NCBI GenBank assembly: GCA_002868865.1
Contig: PKUC01000024.1
Location: 1 to 52,169, forward strand
Direction of reading: 5' to 3'
DNA length: 52,169 nt
From: Desulfuromonas sp.
GTDB taxonomy: Bacteria > Desulfobacterota > Desulfuromonadia > Desulfuromonadales > Geopsychrobacteraceae
Part shown: positions 44,266 to 52,169 of the stretch, in pieces
Layout of the letters: every line of letters starts with the position of its first letter
Position numbering within the stretch: position 1 is the first letter of the stretch
Made by a program: the position numbers and the translations under genes
Notes under the pieces: generated by a model
What the model saw: only the letters and a program-made list of their open reading frames with translations
Database searches by the model: none
What the model was told of the DNA's origin: nothing

Positions 44266-45432
44266 ATGAGTAGAATTCTGAAGGTACTGATCGTTCTGAT
44301 GATGATCGTCGGTATCGCTGCCCCGGCAGTTATGGCTGAAGACCGCCTGAGTCTGAGTGGTTCTATGCAAGTTCGTGGTTTCTATCTTGATGATGATGAC
44401 ATTACTGGTAGCACCAGTGATGATGGTCGTTGGAACGATCAGCGCCTGCGGACTGAAGCTAAGCTGTCTGTTGCTGAAGGCGTCAGCGTTAATTTCCGTT
44501 TTGACGTAACCGAAAGCCAAGAGAACAGCTCTGATGCCACTGCTTGGGGTGCGACAGGTCAGAATACTCAGCGTCGTGCAGACATCCAGTTTGACAAGGC
44601 TTATATCCAACTCGAAAAAGGTGAGTACACCATGACCGCTGGTCAGCAGTACACAGGTTATGGTACAGGCATGATCGCTGACCATGTTGGTACTGGTTTT
44701 ACTGTGACTCGTGGTCCTCTGACCCTGGCTCATTACAAATTTCAAGAAGGTGCAGGCTCTGGCGACACCTCTCTGACGACAGCCAAGTACTCTTTCAAAA
44801 ACGATGCGATGACTGCTGACGTTTTCGCTGGTTATGAGCCGATGGCTAACTCTGATGCTGAGCAGATGGGTTTCGGTGTTGCTCTGAGCACGAACCTCGA
44901 CGCCGTTGCCCTGAAGGGTGAACTGAATGTCTTCAGTGGTGAAGATGCTGCTGGTGGCGATCAGGAAGGTATGGAGCTTTACCTTGATGCCTCTGCTGGT
45001 GTGAGTGAGAATGTTGTCCTCGGTGGTATGTTCCTTTATGCCGCTGACAGCGATGATACCCAGATCACCCGTCTCGGTGGTACTGGTTTCGGTGGCTGGT
45101 CTCCGCAGACCTATGGTTATAACACTACCGACTTTTCGGTTGACGTAGACGTTTTTGATCCTGCTGGCGCTAGCGCTGGTGTTATGGCTCTGTCTGTTTA
45201 CACTGACGTAAAAGTCAATGAAGACCTCGGACTGATGGGTTCTGTTATGTTCCTGCAGGCTGCTGATGATGACAAGGCTGACGGCGACATGATGTCTCTG
45301 AACGCCAGTGCAAAGTACGAGCTGATGGCAAACACTGCGGTAACTGCATCCCTGAACGTGATGGACGGAGATCTCGGTGGTGCTGACGCTACTGTAACTC
45401 AGGCAATCACTGGCCTGTATGTAAACTTCTAA
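44266..45432 (+). CDS. Outer-membrane porin-like beta-barrel protein
   Basis: 388 aa with a signal peptide (MSRILKVLIVLMMIVGIAAP, cleavage after VMA). The mature protein is Gly/Asp-rich, built of alternating strands separated by acidic turns (DDDDITGS, SDDTQI), and ends TGLYVNF with the C-terminal Phe typical of BAM substrates. It is consistent with a 16-stranded general porin. Codon use and the strong AAAGGAGG site suggest high expression. A sigma-54-type promoter and a long leader lie upstream, and a perfect terminator lies 25 bp downstream, so it is monocistronic. Confidence 0.85.
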   Translation: MSRILKVLIVLMMIVGIAAPAVMAEDRLSLSGSMQVRGFYLDDDDITGSTSDDGRWNDQRLRTEAKLSVAEGVSVNFRFDVTESQENSSDATAWGATGQNTQRRADIQFDKAYIQLEKGEYTMTAGQQYTGYGTGMIADHVGTGFTVTRGPLTLAHYKFQEGAGSGDTSLTTAKYSFKNDAMTADVFAGYEPMANSDAEQMGFGVALSTNLDAVALKGELNVFSGEDAAGGDQEGMELYLDASAGVSENVVLGGMFLYAADSDDTQITRLGGTGFGGWSPQTYGYNTTDFSVDVDVFDPAGASAGVMALSVYTDVKVNEDLGLMGSVMFLQAADDDKADGDMMSLNASAKYELMANTAVTASLNVMDGDLGGADATVTQAITGLYVNF

Positions 45433-45457
45433 TATTCGTTTAGAAGCGTAAGTTTGA

Positions 45458-45489
45458 GGGCCCGCTGTTGTGAACAGCGGGCCCTTTTT
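45458..45489 (+). terminator. Rho-independent terminator of the porin gene
   Basis: A 12-bp perfect stem (45458-45469 with 45473-45484), GTG loop and five T's. Confidence 0.92.
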
Positions 45490-45538
45490 CGTACTTAAAA
45501 CATTGCGAACAACGTTGTTTCTTGCCGGGGTGAATGCT

Positions 45539-47173
45539 ATGAAGTTTACGATGCTCTTTCTGCTTTTTTGGGTTGCCTGTCCGTGCTCTTCATGGGCGAT
45601 CGATTTTGATCAGTTACGTTCAGACTTTAATCAAGCAAATGGTTTTGTCTTGATGAAGGACGAAACGGATATCTTGGTCTCTTTCGATGGCAATTTCAGA
45701 CCTTCAAAAGGGGCTATCCTGACGGTTATTAAAGCCGGAGAAATCATAACACATCCGAAAACAGGTGAAACAGTTGGACGCTTGGAGGGGATAGCCAGCT
45801 TTCTGCAGGTAAAGGCTGTTAAGGATGGGTACTCGGTTACCACAAAAATGAGTGGAACAGGTTCTGTCGAACGGGGTGATTTAATCCGAAGTTTCGAAAG
45901 TGTGCCGACAATTTTTACCAGTGAAGAAAAGCATGGAGAGATCAGTCAGGCGATAAGGAGACATCTAGATTTCTTGGATTGGGATATTTCTGAGAAGAAG
46001 ACACCCCTGCTCACTTTTAAATGTGAATTGAATCGATTGAGAGCTCTCGATCTTTCCGGTGTGGAATTGTTTTCATATCCTTTGGATGAGGACAGTTCAG
46101 CGTTCATTCTTCCTGTTGACAACAGCGTGAATGCAAAACCGAAGACGCAAATAAACAACAATGCGGCCACTCAAAACATGCCTTCTGCGGTAGCGCCACA
46201 GAAAAAAAATATCGAAAATCTACCGGTGTTTAACTCTGAGATTAGATTTGTTTCTGTCGGTGATTTAAATGGAGATGGTCTCTCTGAAATTATTACAGGG
46301 ACAACTCGTGATGTCATTGTCGGCCAGATTGTTGATGGGATTTACGCGGAAAAAGCGCGATGGGCCATACCCCCTCGCTTGAGTTTGCTAGGTTTGGGTG
46401 TCTTTGATACGGACAAGGATGGAGCGGACGAAATTTGTTTGACGCTCGCAAATGAGTACAGACTGACTTCTCAAGTAATGAAACTTGCAGATAGTGAGCT
46501 TATTGCGATTGTTAAGAATATCCCCTGGTTTTTTCACGTTGTTTCGTTCCCGCATGAGGGTGAAATACTCTTGGCACAACGGGGTGGTGGTCGCGAATTT
46601 TACGAAGGGCGGCCTTTTCGGGTTCTTCGAAAGGAAGGTCAGTTGAGTGCAGGCGATACCGTCGCGCTTCCAGACCATGTCGATCTGTATGGTTTTACTG
46701 CTGTTGCTTACGATGATAACAGGGAGACGGGCTATCTTTACTTGGATGATTCTGATTACCTCCGTTTTAAAACAGAGGCAGGCGATACCGTGTGGGAGTC
46801 ATCTAGGAAATACGGTGGAAGTGAGGTGCCTTTTACGTTAGAGCCTGTAAGTGCCGACGACTTACCGGCGATATCGTTTATCAAACCTCAAATCAGTATC
46901 AATCAGCGCGGGGTGATTATTGTTCCTGAAAATGATGGGAGCCGCATTGCCCAAAGATATCGTAAATTTAAAAATAGCCGACTCTCGGCATTCTCATGGG
47001 ACGGGAATTCTCTACAACCAGTATGGCAAACCGCCGATTTCGGAGGCCATCTTGCCGACTTTGATTTTGCCGACAGCGACAACGATGGCAAAGAAGATAT
47101 TGTTGTAGGGGTTAAATTTCAGAGAAAGGGCCTGTTCAGTAAGCCGAAGTCCAACCTTTTTGTTCTTGAATAA
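45539..47173 (+). CDS. Exported FG-GAP/VCBS-like repeat protein
   Basis: 544 aa from the ATG at 45539; the frame reaches 45470, but that stretch overlaps the terminator. A signal peptide (FTMLFLLFWVACPCSSWA) is followed by a domain with a small-barrel pattern (GAILTVIKAGEIITHPKTGETVGR, described in two parts at residues about 60-84) resembling the C-terminal part of FlgT-type proteins. The rest contains at least three Asp-rich calcium-type loops of FG-GAP propellers: GDLNGDGLSEI, DTDKDGADEI and DSDNDGKEDI. It is more A/T-rich than most genes here. Probable periplasmic or surface beta-propeller; partner unknown. Confidence 0.7.
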   Translation: MKFTMLFLLFWVACPCSSWAIDFDQLRSDFNQANGFVLMKDETDILVSFDGNFRPSKGAILTVIKAGEIITHPKTGETVGRLEGIASFLQVKAVKDGYSVTTKMSGTGSVERGDLIRSFESVPTIFTSEEKHGEISQAIRRHLDFLDWDISEKKTPLLTFKCELNRLRALDLSGVELFSYPLDEDSSAFILPVDNSVNAKPKTQINNNAATQNMPSAVAPQKKNIENLPVFNSEIRFVSVGDLNGDGLSEIITGTTRDVIVGQIVDGIYAEKARWAIPPRLSLLGLGVFDTDKDGADEICLTLANEYRLTSQVMKLADSELIAIVKNIPWFFHVVSFPHEGEILLAQRGGGREFYEGRPFRVLRKEGQLSAGDTVALPDHVDLYGFTAVAYDDNRETGYLYLDDSDYLRFKTEAGDTVWESSRKYGGSEVPFTLEPVSADDLPAISFIKPQISINQRGVIIVPENDGSRIAQRYRKFKNSRLSAFSWDGNSLQPVWQTADFGGHLADFDFADSDNDGKEDIVVGVKFQRKGLFSKPKSNLFVLE

Positions 47174-47193
47174 CGATTAGAACGAAAAATGTT

Positions 47194-47223
47194 CGCCCCG
47201 AGACATTTTGCACTCTCGGGGCG
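47194..47223 (-). terminator. Terminator of the small lipoprotein gene
   Basis: A 10-bp perfect stem (47194-47203 with 47214-47223). On the minus strand it is followed by a T-run (complement of 47186-47190). It may also stop read-through from the FG-GAP gene. Confidence 0.8.
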
Positions 47224-47233
47224 ACAGGCTCCG

Positions 47234-47380
47234 TTACTTGCTGTCGTGCTTTTCAACATCAAACTGGTATCCGCAGGACGGACACTTAACCGCGTGGTGT
47301 CCACCATTGGTCGTACCCAGACATGCTGTCAATGACAGAGCAAACGCTGAAATCATGATCCATAATGCGATTTTTTTCAT
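47234..47380 (-). CDS. 48-aa lipoprotein with a zinc-ribbon-like CPSCG knuckle
   Basis: ATG at 47380 with a perfect AGGAGG seven bases upstream. The product starts MKKIALWIMISAFALSLTAC, a lipoprotein signal with lipobox LTAC and lipidated Cys 20. The mature 29 residues include CPSCGYQF with Cys 33 and 36 and flanking His residues (GGHH). The gene is too short for ordinary ORF filters, but the ribosome-binding site, lipobox and dedicated terminator all agree. No family is recognised. A single CxxC could bind metal as a dimer or act in thiol chemistry in the periplasm. Confidence 0.8.
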   Translation of the reverse strand: MKKIALWIMISAFALSLTACLGTTNGGHHAVKCPSCGYQFDVEKHDSK

Positions 47381-47493
47381 AGCGACCTCCTCGGTAGATG
47401 CCAGTGATTTGGTGTGGTTGCCTTATGGTCTTTTGTTTACTCTATCCTGTTGATAGTCAATATCAACAGCTGTCGAGATTATTTCTTTTTCAT

Positions 47494-49272
47494 ATGGCGT
47501 TACTAAGTTTAAAAAATGTTTCTCTCGCCTTCGGTGGCCCTCAGCTGCTGGATCACGTTGATCTGCAGGTTGAGCGGCGTGATCGTATCTGTCTGCTGGG
47601 TCGCAATGGCGCCGGAAAATCGACACTATTGAAGGTCTTAAATGGTGAGATGCCCGTCGATTCCGGGGATCTGGACAGGCAGCAGGGAATGAAAACCGCA
47701 CTGTTGACGCAGGCCGTCCCGGATCAGTTTTTCGGATCGGTACGGGATGTCCTCCTGGCTCCGGTCGGGCAGGGTGGCCCTGTCGACGCGCAGCGGGTCG
47801 AGTACGTCCTTTCACTCTTGAAGATCGATGGAGATGCGGCGGTTGAGACCTTTTCGGGCGGGATGAAGCGTAAGGTTCTGCTCGGACGTGCGCTGTGTAC
47901 TTCACCGGATGTTCTGCTGCTGGATGAGCCGACCAACCATCTCGATATCGAGAGCATCGTCTGGCTCGAAGATCTACTGCTGCGGCTTGGGATCACGCTG
48001 ATTTTTGTCAGTCACGACCGGATGTTTGCCCGCCGTCTGGCGACTCGGATTGTCGAACTGGACCGCGGTCGGCTCTACGATTTTCACTGTGGCTATGATG
48101 ATTTCTTGCAGCGCCGGGAAGAGTTTCTTAATGCGGAGCAGAAGGCCTGGGCCCGCTTCGATCAGAAGCTGGCCGAAGAGGAGATGTGGATTCGCAAAGG
48201 GATCAAGGCGCGCCGCACTCGCAACGAAGGTCGGGTGAGGGCTCTGGTGAAGATGCGTGAAGAGCGTGCATCGCGCCGGCAAAAGACCGGGCAGGTGCAG
48301 ATGCGTGTTCAGCAGGGCGAGCGCAGCGGTCAACTGGTCATCGAGGCGACAGATCTCTGCTTTTCATACGATCAGAGTCCGATCATCGACCGCTTTTCGA
48401 CGCGGATCATGCGCGGTGACCGGGTTGGCGTTGTCGGGGCCAACGGAGCCGGTAAATCAACACTGCTGAAGTTGCTGCTGGGACAGATGGAACCGCAAAC
48501 AGGACGTATCCGCCACGGCACCAACCTCCAGGTGGTCTATTTCGATCAACTGCGCGAACAGCTGGACGATGCCAAAACGGTTCAGGAAAATATCGTCGAA
48601 GGGACCGATCAGGTTCTGGTCGCTGGACAGCCCCGACATGTGCTGGGTTATCTGCAGGATTTTCTTTTTACTCCGGAGCGTTCCAGGACTCCTGTGCGGG
48701 TTCTGTCTGGTGGAGAGCGCAACCGGTTGTTGCTGGCGCGTCTGTTTCTGCGGCCGGCAAATGTTCTGGTGCTCGATGAGCCGACCAACGATTTGGACAT
48801 TGAAACTTTGGATCTTCTTGAAGAGGTGATCGCAAACTTTCAAGGGACCGTGCTGCTGGTGAGTCACGATCGGGCCTTTCTTGACAATCTGGTGACCAGT
48901 TGCCTGATCTGCGAAGGGGGAGGGCGGGTCCGTGAGTCGGTGGGAGGGTATCAGGACTGGCTGCTTAAGCAGAAGGATTCAGAAGATGCTCCGCCGAAAA
49001 AAACAACGGAAGATCGTGTCGTGCGCAGTCGGTCTGAACGGCCACGGCGGCTGAGTTTTAAAGAAAAACGTGAGCTGGAAATGCTGCCGGAACAGATTGA
49101 GGCGCTTGATGCGGAGCTGGAAACACTCCATGAGACATTGGCCGACCCTGCCCTGTATCAGCAGGGGGGTGGGCAGGTGGTTAATGCGGCGAAGCTGAGA
49201 CTGGGTGAGATAGAGCAGCAGTTAGCGGAGTTATATCAACGCTGGCAGGAGCTGGATGCGATCCCGCAGTGA
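47494..49272 (+). CDS. uup: ABC-F family ATPase (Uup-like)
   Basis: 592 aa from the ATG at 47494; the upstream in-frame extension to 47398 reads as non-coding. Two fused ABC domains without membrane segments: Walker A LLGRNGAGKST and VVGANGAGKST, signatures FSGGMKRKVLL and LSGGERNRLLL, Walker B LLLDEPTNHLD and LVLDEPTNDLD. A C-terminal coiled-coil extension (about 520-592, LPEQIEALDAELETLHETL) marks the Uup subgroup, which binds DNA junctions or ribosomes. The ribosome-binding site is weak. Confidence 0.9.
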   Translation: MALLSLKNVSLAFGGPQLLDHVDLQVERRDRICLLGRNGAGKSTLLKVLNGEMPVDSGDLDRQQGMKTALLTQAVPDQFFGSVRDVLLAPVGQGGPVDAQRVEYVLSLLKIDGDAAVETFSGGMKRKVLLGRALCTSPDVLLLDEPTNHLDIESIVWLEDLLLRLGITLIFVSHDRMFARRLATRIVELDRGRLYDFHCGYDDFLQRREEFLNAEQKAWARFDQKLAEEEMWIRKGIKARRTRNEGRVRALVKMREERASRRQKTGQVQMRVQQGERSGQLVIEATDLCFSYDQSPIIDRFSTRIMRGDRVGVVGANGAGKSTLLKLLLGQMEPQTGRIRHGTNLQVVYFDQLREQLDDAKTVQENIVEGTDQVLVAGQPRHVLGYLQDFLFTPERSRTPVRVLSGGERNRLLLARLFLRPANVLVLDEPTNDLDIETLDLLEEVIANFQGTVLLVSHDRAFLDNLVTSCLICEGGGRVRESVGGYQDWLLKQKDSEDAPPKKTTEDRVVRSRSERPRRLSFKEKRELEMLPEQIEALDAELETLHETLADPALYQQGGGQVVNAAKLRLGEIEQQLAELYQRWQELDAIPQ

Positions 49273-49293
49273 ATACTCCGCGTCAAGCAGCGG

Positions 49294-49737
49294 TCAGGCG
49301 TTGTCGAGGATGGCTTGTCGTGCTAGGGCGTCGCAGCGTTCATTCTCGTCGTGACCGTCGTGGCCGCGCACCCAGACCCATTCGATCTGGTGGGGTTGGC
49401 TGGCGGTCACGAGTCTTTCCCAGAGGTCACGATTGAGCACGTTCTGTTTTTTGGAATTTTTCCAGCCCTTTTTGATCCACCCATCAAGCCACTCGGTCAT
49501 CCCCTTGACCAGATACTGTGAATCGGTCGTCAGCCGTACCTGGCAGGGGCGCGTCAATGCCTCGAGTCCGATGATGGCACCGAGCAATTCCATACGATTG
49601 TTGGTGGTTTCGGGATCATAGCCGGAGAGCTCTTTTTCGGTCGCACCGTAGCGGAGAATGGTTCCGTACCCGCCGGGGCCGGGATTGCCGGAGCAGGCGC
49701 CATCGGAAAAGATTTCGACGATCGGTTGAGTCGACAT
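49294..49737 (-). CDS. rnhA: Ribonuclease HI
   Basis: 147 aa from the ATG at 49737, with AGAGG upstream; the frame extends further but through the tRNA gene. It degrades RNA in RNA-DNA hybrids. The acidic active site is intact: [17 protein letters not shown] (first Asp), [10 protein letters not shown] (Glu), LTTDSQYL (Asp) and [19 protein letters not shown] (His loop and last Asp). It is convergent with uup, 21 bp apart. Confidence 0.96.
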   Translation of the reverse strand: MSTQPIVEIFSDGACSGNPGPGGYGTILRYGATEKELSGYDPETTNNRMELLGAIIGLEALTRPCQVRLTTDSQYLVKGMTEWLDGWIKKGWKNSKKQNVLNRDLWERLVTASQPHQIEWVWVRGHDGHDENERCDALARQAILDNA

Positions 49738-49758
49738 CTGGATACGACCTCTAAAAGC

Positions 49759-49795
49759 GAACGGCTCTTCTACTGAGATAGCAGAAGAGCCGTTC
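49759..49795 (-). terminator. Terminator of the tRNA-Glu transcript
   Basis: A 13-bp perfect stem (49759-49771 with 49783-49795), followed on the minus strand by GCTTTT. It lies directly after the tRNA 3' end and before rnhA. Confidence 0.8.
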
Positions 49796-49799
49796 ATGT

Positions 49800-49877
<78 letters not shown>

Positions 49878-49920
49878 GTATAAAATAAATCCCTGCAGGA
49901 AATGACCCTGCGTGACGAAT

Positions 49921-49949
49921 CTTATATATCGGCTTAATCTGAAAATCAA
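49921..49949 (-). promoter_or_regulatory. Promoter of tRNA-Glu
   Basis: On the minus strand TTGATT (49949-49944), a 17-bp spacer and TATAAG (49926-49921), about 45 bp before the mature tRNA 5' end. Confidence 0.6.
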
Positions 49950-49981
49950 GCGCAAAAAGTGTCCGTGGATAAAAAGTCGGT

Positions 49982-50812
49982 TCAGTCGGTGATATCCGTG
50001 GCCAGATAAGTTTTGGGTGGCTGGTAGTATTTGAAGATACTGGGGAGAATCGGTACGCCGGAGAACACCTCCGGAAGGCTGAGTCCGACCCCCGCATACA
50101 GATGGCGCTCTTCGTCGTAGTGCCCCACGTCATAGGTGCGGAATCCGCGTGAGTAGTAACCGAGGTGGACTTCGAGAAAGCGCAATGGGGTCTTTTTGAG
50201 GGAGGTAAATCCGGCGGCTTTCAAGGCAAAGAGATGGCGCATGCCGGAATAGTCAGCCGCATAGTCGTCCCGTCCGGAAAGACCCTTTGAGGGCCAGTAT
50301 TCGAGCCGGAAATCGATTTTTTCATCAAGTCCGGGGTGTCGGTTCAGCAGGTAGGATGTTCCCGCGCCGAGGGCGTCCATGATCAGGTCTTCATAGGAAA
50401 AGCCGTAGTCGGACGTCGCGTCACCGACTTCGAGAAATGTCATCACGCCAAGGGCCGACCAGGCCGCACTTTGGGCCGCGCGCTGACGTGCCATGCCGTT
50501 GCGGTGGTAAAAATCCCAGAACATCAGGTCTGCCAGGGCGTAGGTCGAAAACATATGGCCGGTTTTGTCGGAGCCGCCGGTTTTCGAGGCATCGGTAAAC
50601 CAACCCTCGTCGCCGCGGTGAAAACTGCGGGTAAACCAGTCCCAGTTGGTGACGCCCCAGGCGGTGATTGCCGCAGCACTGAGCAGAGTATCGCGGGCGA
50701 CCAGTCTCTTTTCCGCGGTAGTGAATGAGTGCTGATCTGGCTCGGCAGCCAAAAGCACTGTGGGGCAGAAAAACAGCAGGCAGATGAGGCCGGTGAGTAT
50801 GTATCGAAGCAT
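49982..50812 (-). CDS. Exported DUF2279-like protein (YfiM-type)
   Basis: 276 aa with a signal peptide ([20 protein letters not shown], cleavage near LLAAEP). The core has the YfiM/DUF2279 pattern: [21 protein letters not shown] with conserved His, [12 protein letters not shown], and [21 protein letters not shown], followed by a barrel-like C-terminal half. The family is periplasmic or outer-membrane associated with no settled function. It lies 83 bp downstream of the capsule gene on the same strand and may be part of that envelope unit. Confidence 0.75.
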   Translation of the reverse strand: MLRYILTGLICLLFFCPTVLLAAEPDQHSFTTAEKRLVARDTLLSAAAITAWGVTNWDWFTRSFHRGDEGWFTDASKTGGSDKTGHMFSTYALADLMFWDFYHRNGMARQRAAQSAAWSALGVMTFLEVGDATSDYGFSYEDLIMDALGAGTSYLLNRHPGLDEKIDFRLEYWPSKGLSGRDDYAADYSGMRHLFALKAAGFTSLKKTPLRFLEVHLGYYSRGFRTYDVGHYDEERHLYAGVGLSLPEVFSGVPILPSIFKYYQPPKTYLATDITD

Positions 50813-50895
50813 GGGGTTCTCTTTGATGAAAGGCGTAATGTATCCGGGGTGTGGGGAAAGTGAGTTCGATCGATGCCGCTAGAAAGGACGGACCA

Positions 50896-52161
50896 TTATC
50901 TGCTCGGCGTCGAATCCAGATGGTGAGCGTCACCCTGAAGGATCGGAGCCTGTTTGAGTTGCTGATCGGCGGAAGATGATGGCTCCCAGCGGGACAGCAG
51001 GGCCGCGGTCGGCGGATAGGAGAACGATCCGTTGACCTGATTTTTGGCCAGCAGATATTCCCTGAATTTCTGATACAGTAACGGATCGGGGGGGACAGGA
51101 TGCTTCCAGAACTGATCCAGGCTGTCGCTGTACGTCAGTCCTGGCATGTCGTAGATCGCTTTGCCCAGCACCTTGACTGGTGTCTTGTGGTAAAGGGCCT
51201 GCAGGCCTACGGTGCTATTGGCGGTCACCACGCCCAGGGCGTTGCTCAGGATCGTCGGCAGGTGAGAGTCCCAGGTATAGATGACGCGATCATAAACACC
51301 GTACGAGCGGCTGAGATCACGGATCAGCTTAGAGTAGTCGCTGTAGCCCCGGTCCATCGGATGGTGCTTTATGACCAGAAACAGGTCTTCCGGAGCATGG
51401 CGCGCAAAAGAGACCATCACGGTGCGCAGCAACGCTTCAATATTGCGAAACGGACTGTGGAAGAGGATCTGCGCATCGTTTTTGACCTGCAGCGGCAGCA
51501 GGAAGTAGTTGCGCGCCAGCGGCCCCTTACAGCGTTTTTTGACCTGTTTGGAGTCGACGTTGTGGCGCCGCCGCCGCCAGGCGGACCGCAGCCAGGTGAA
51601 GGCCTCTTTCCACGGGGTCAGGCTGCGGTGATGCTGGTATTCGGGGAACAGTCTGGCACCACAGGCTTCAGCCAGAGAATAGAGGCAGCTGTAGAGTGCC
51701 ATCCGCCCGAACGGATGTGAAAAGGTCACCTCCTTGGCGGGAGGGAGGCGTTCCTGTTTCCGGTAGAACTCCGGCGTCTTGGGGAGGGTCGAATTGCCGT
51801 TGACTCCGCCCTCTTCGATTGTGATCCAGTGGGGGCGCAGATACCCTTCTTCAAAGGCCTGGACCTTGATCCCCATGGTGCGGGCGACATCGACGGCGCA
51901 CCTGTGCAACGGGCGGCAATCGCCGAACAGCAGGATTTCATTGATCTGGTGGGTGCGGATAAAGTAGCGAAGGTAGTCCGGCCAGGCATCCTTGCTACCG
52001 CGATAGGTGCTTGAGCCGACCGGGTAGAAGAACACATCGCCGAGGTTGAAGTTGATTTTGTGGACAACAGCGCCCTGACGCCGGAGATCTTTTGCCAACC
52101 AGCGAAAGAACGGTCCCATCGGCCCCTGCAGCAGCAAAATTTTTTGCCCCGATGTACGCAT
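50896..52161 (-). CDS. kpsS: Capsule polysaccharide transferase, KpsS-like
   Basis: 421 aa; ATG at 52161, only eight bases from the window edge, so an earlier start cannot be excluded. The N-terminus KILLLQGPMGPFFRWLAKDL, then FGDCRPLHRCAVDVAR, FEEGYLRPHWITIEEGGVNG and FHSPFRNIEALLR, are typical of the PF05159 capsule synthesis family, KpsS branch. KpsS adds beta-Kdo to lyso-phosphatidylglycerol to start the capsule lipid linker. Other capsule genes would be expected just beyond the right edge. Confidence 0.85.
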   Translation of the reverse strand: MRTSGQKILLLQGPMGPFFRWLAKDLRRQGAVVHKINFNLGDVFFYPVGSSTYRGSKDAWPDYLRYFIRTHQINEILLFGDCRPLHRCAVDVARTMGIKVQAFEEGYLRPHWITIEEGGVNGNSTLPKTPEFYRKQERLPPAKEVTFSHPFGRMALYSCLYSLAEACGARLFPEYQHHRSLTPWKEAFTWLRSAWRRRRHNVDSKQVKKRCKGPLARNYFLLPLQVKNDAQILFHSPFRNIEALLRTVMVSFARHAPEDLFLVIKHHPMDRGYSDYSKLIRDLSRSYGVYDRVIYTWDSHLPTILSNALGVVTANSTVGLQALYHKTPVKVLGKAIYDMPGLTYSDSLDQFWKHPVPPDPLLYQKFREYLLAKNQVNGSFSYPPTAALLSRWEPSSSADQQLKQAPILQGDAHHLDSTPSR

Positions 52162-52169
52162 TGCAACCC

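Overview
The window is a 52 kb chromosomal segment with dense coding on both strands and no sign of prophage, insertion sequence or CRISPR array. Its gene content fits an anaerobic, cytochrome-rich deltaproteobacterium of the Desulfuromonadales/Geobacter type. Indicators are System II cytochrome c maturation (CcsB/ResB), a heme cluster with a SPASM radical-SAM protein, GlcD/GlcF-type Fe-S flavin oxidation of hydroxy acids, nickel lactate racemase, methylmalonyl-CoA mutase/MeaB/epimerase, and a CIRCE-controlled groESL. The taxon is inferred from gene content, not from a marker gene.

Layout. 1-5.3 kb: end of a metallo-beta-lactamase-fold hydrolase, then minus-strand genes for a small outer-membrane barrel and an exported protein, and a translationally coupled trio prmA-rsmE-zinc ribbon/RDD membrane protein. 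5.4-13.4 kb: PPDK/PEP-synthase regulator, two OmpR/histidine-kinase pairs facing each other, a ClC-CBS chloride channel and an ABC-class ATPase. 13.4-18.2 kb: a nitronate-monooxygenase-like flavoprotein, then radical SAM-hemE-hemH-61-aa CxxC protein. 18.2-21.2 kb: sodium/solute symporter with a tiny accessory membrane protein, divergent from a LysR regulator. 21.2-26.7 kb: cbpA, a Cys-containing exported protein, resB and ccsB on the minus strand, and divergent hemY. 26.7-32.1 kb: ilvE, then divergent larA, glcD, glcF (lactate racemisation and oxidation).

32.1-38.7 kb: chemoreceptor, tatA, a PP-loop sulfurtransferase-like protein, groEL and groES under CIRCE, and an unusual DeoR-HTH protein with a cysteine-rich, NosL-like tail. 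38.8-43.3 kb: XRE-cupin regulator, methylmalonyl-CoA mutase, meaB and epimerase, with a REP/MITE-like palindrome before meaB. 43.4-47.4 kb: exported thioredoxin-like protein, a porin behind a strong sigma-54-type promoter, an FG-GAP-like exported protein and a 48-aa lipoprotein on the other strand. 47.5-52.2 kb: ABC-F ATPase, RNase HI, tRNA-Glu, a DUF2279-like protein and a KpsS-like capsule transferase.

Together the genes cover heme and cytochrome c production, oxidation of lactate, the propionate/methylmalonyl-CoA route, protein folding and envelope functions. The least explained items are the DeoR/Cys/NosL-like protein, the small Cys-pair proteins attached to heme and cytochrome operons, and two intergenic palindromes inside otherwise conserved operons.
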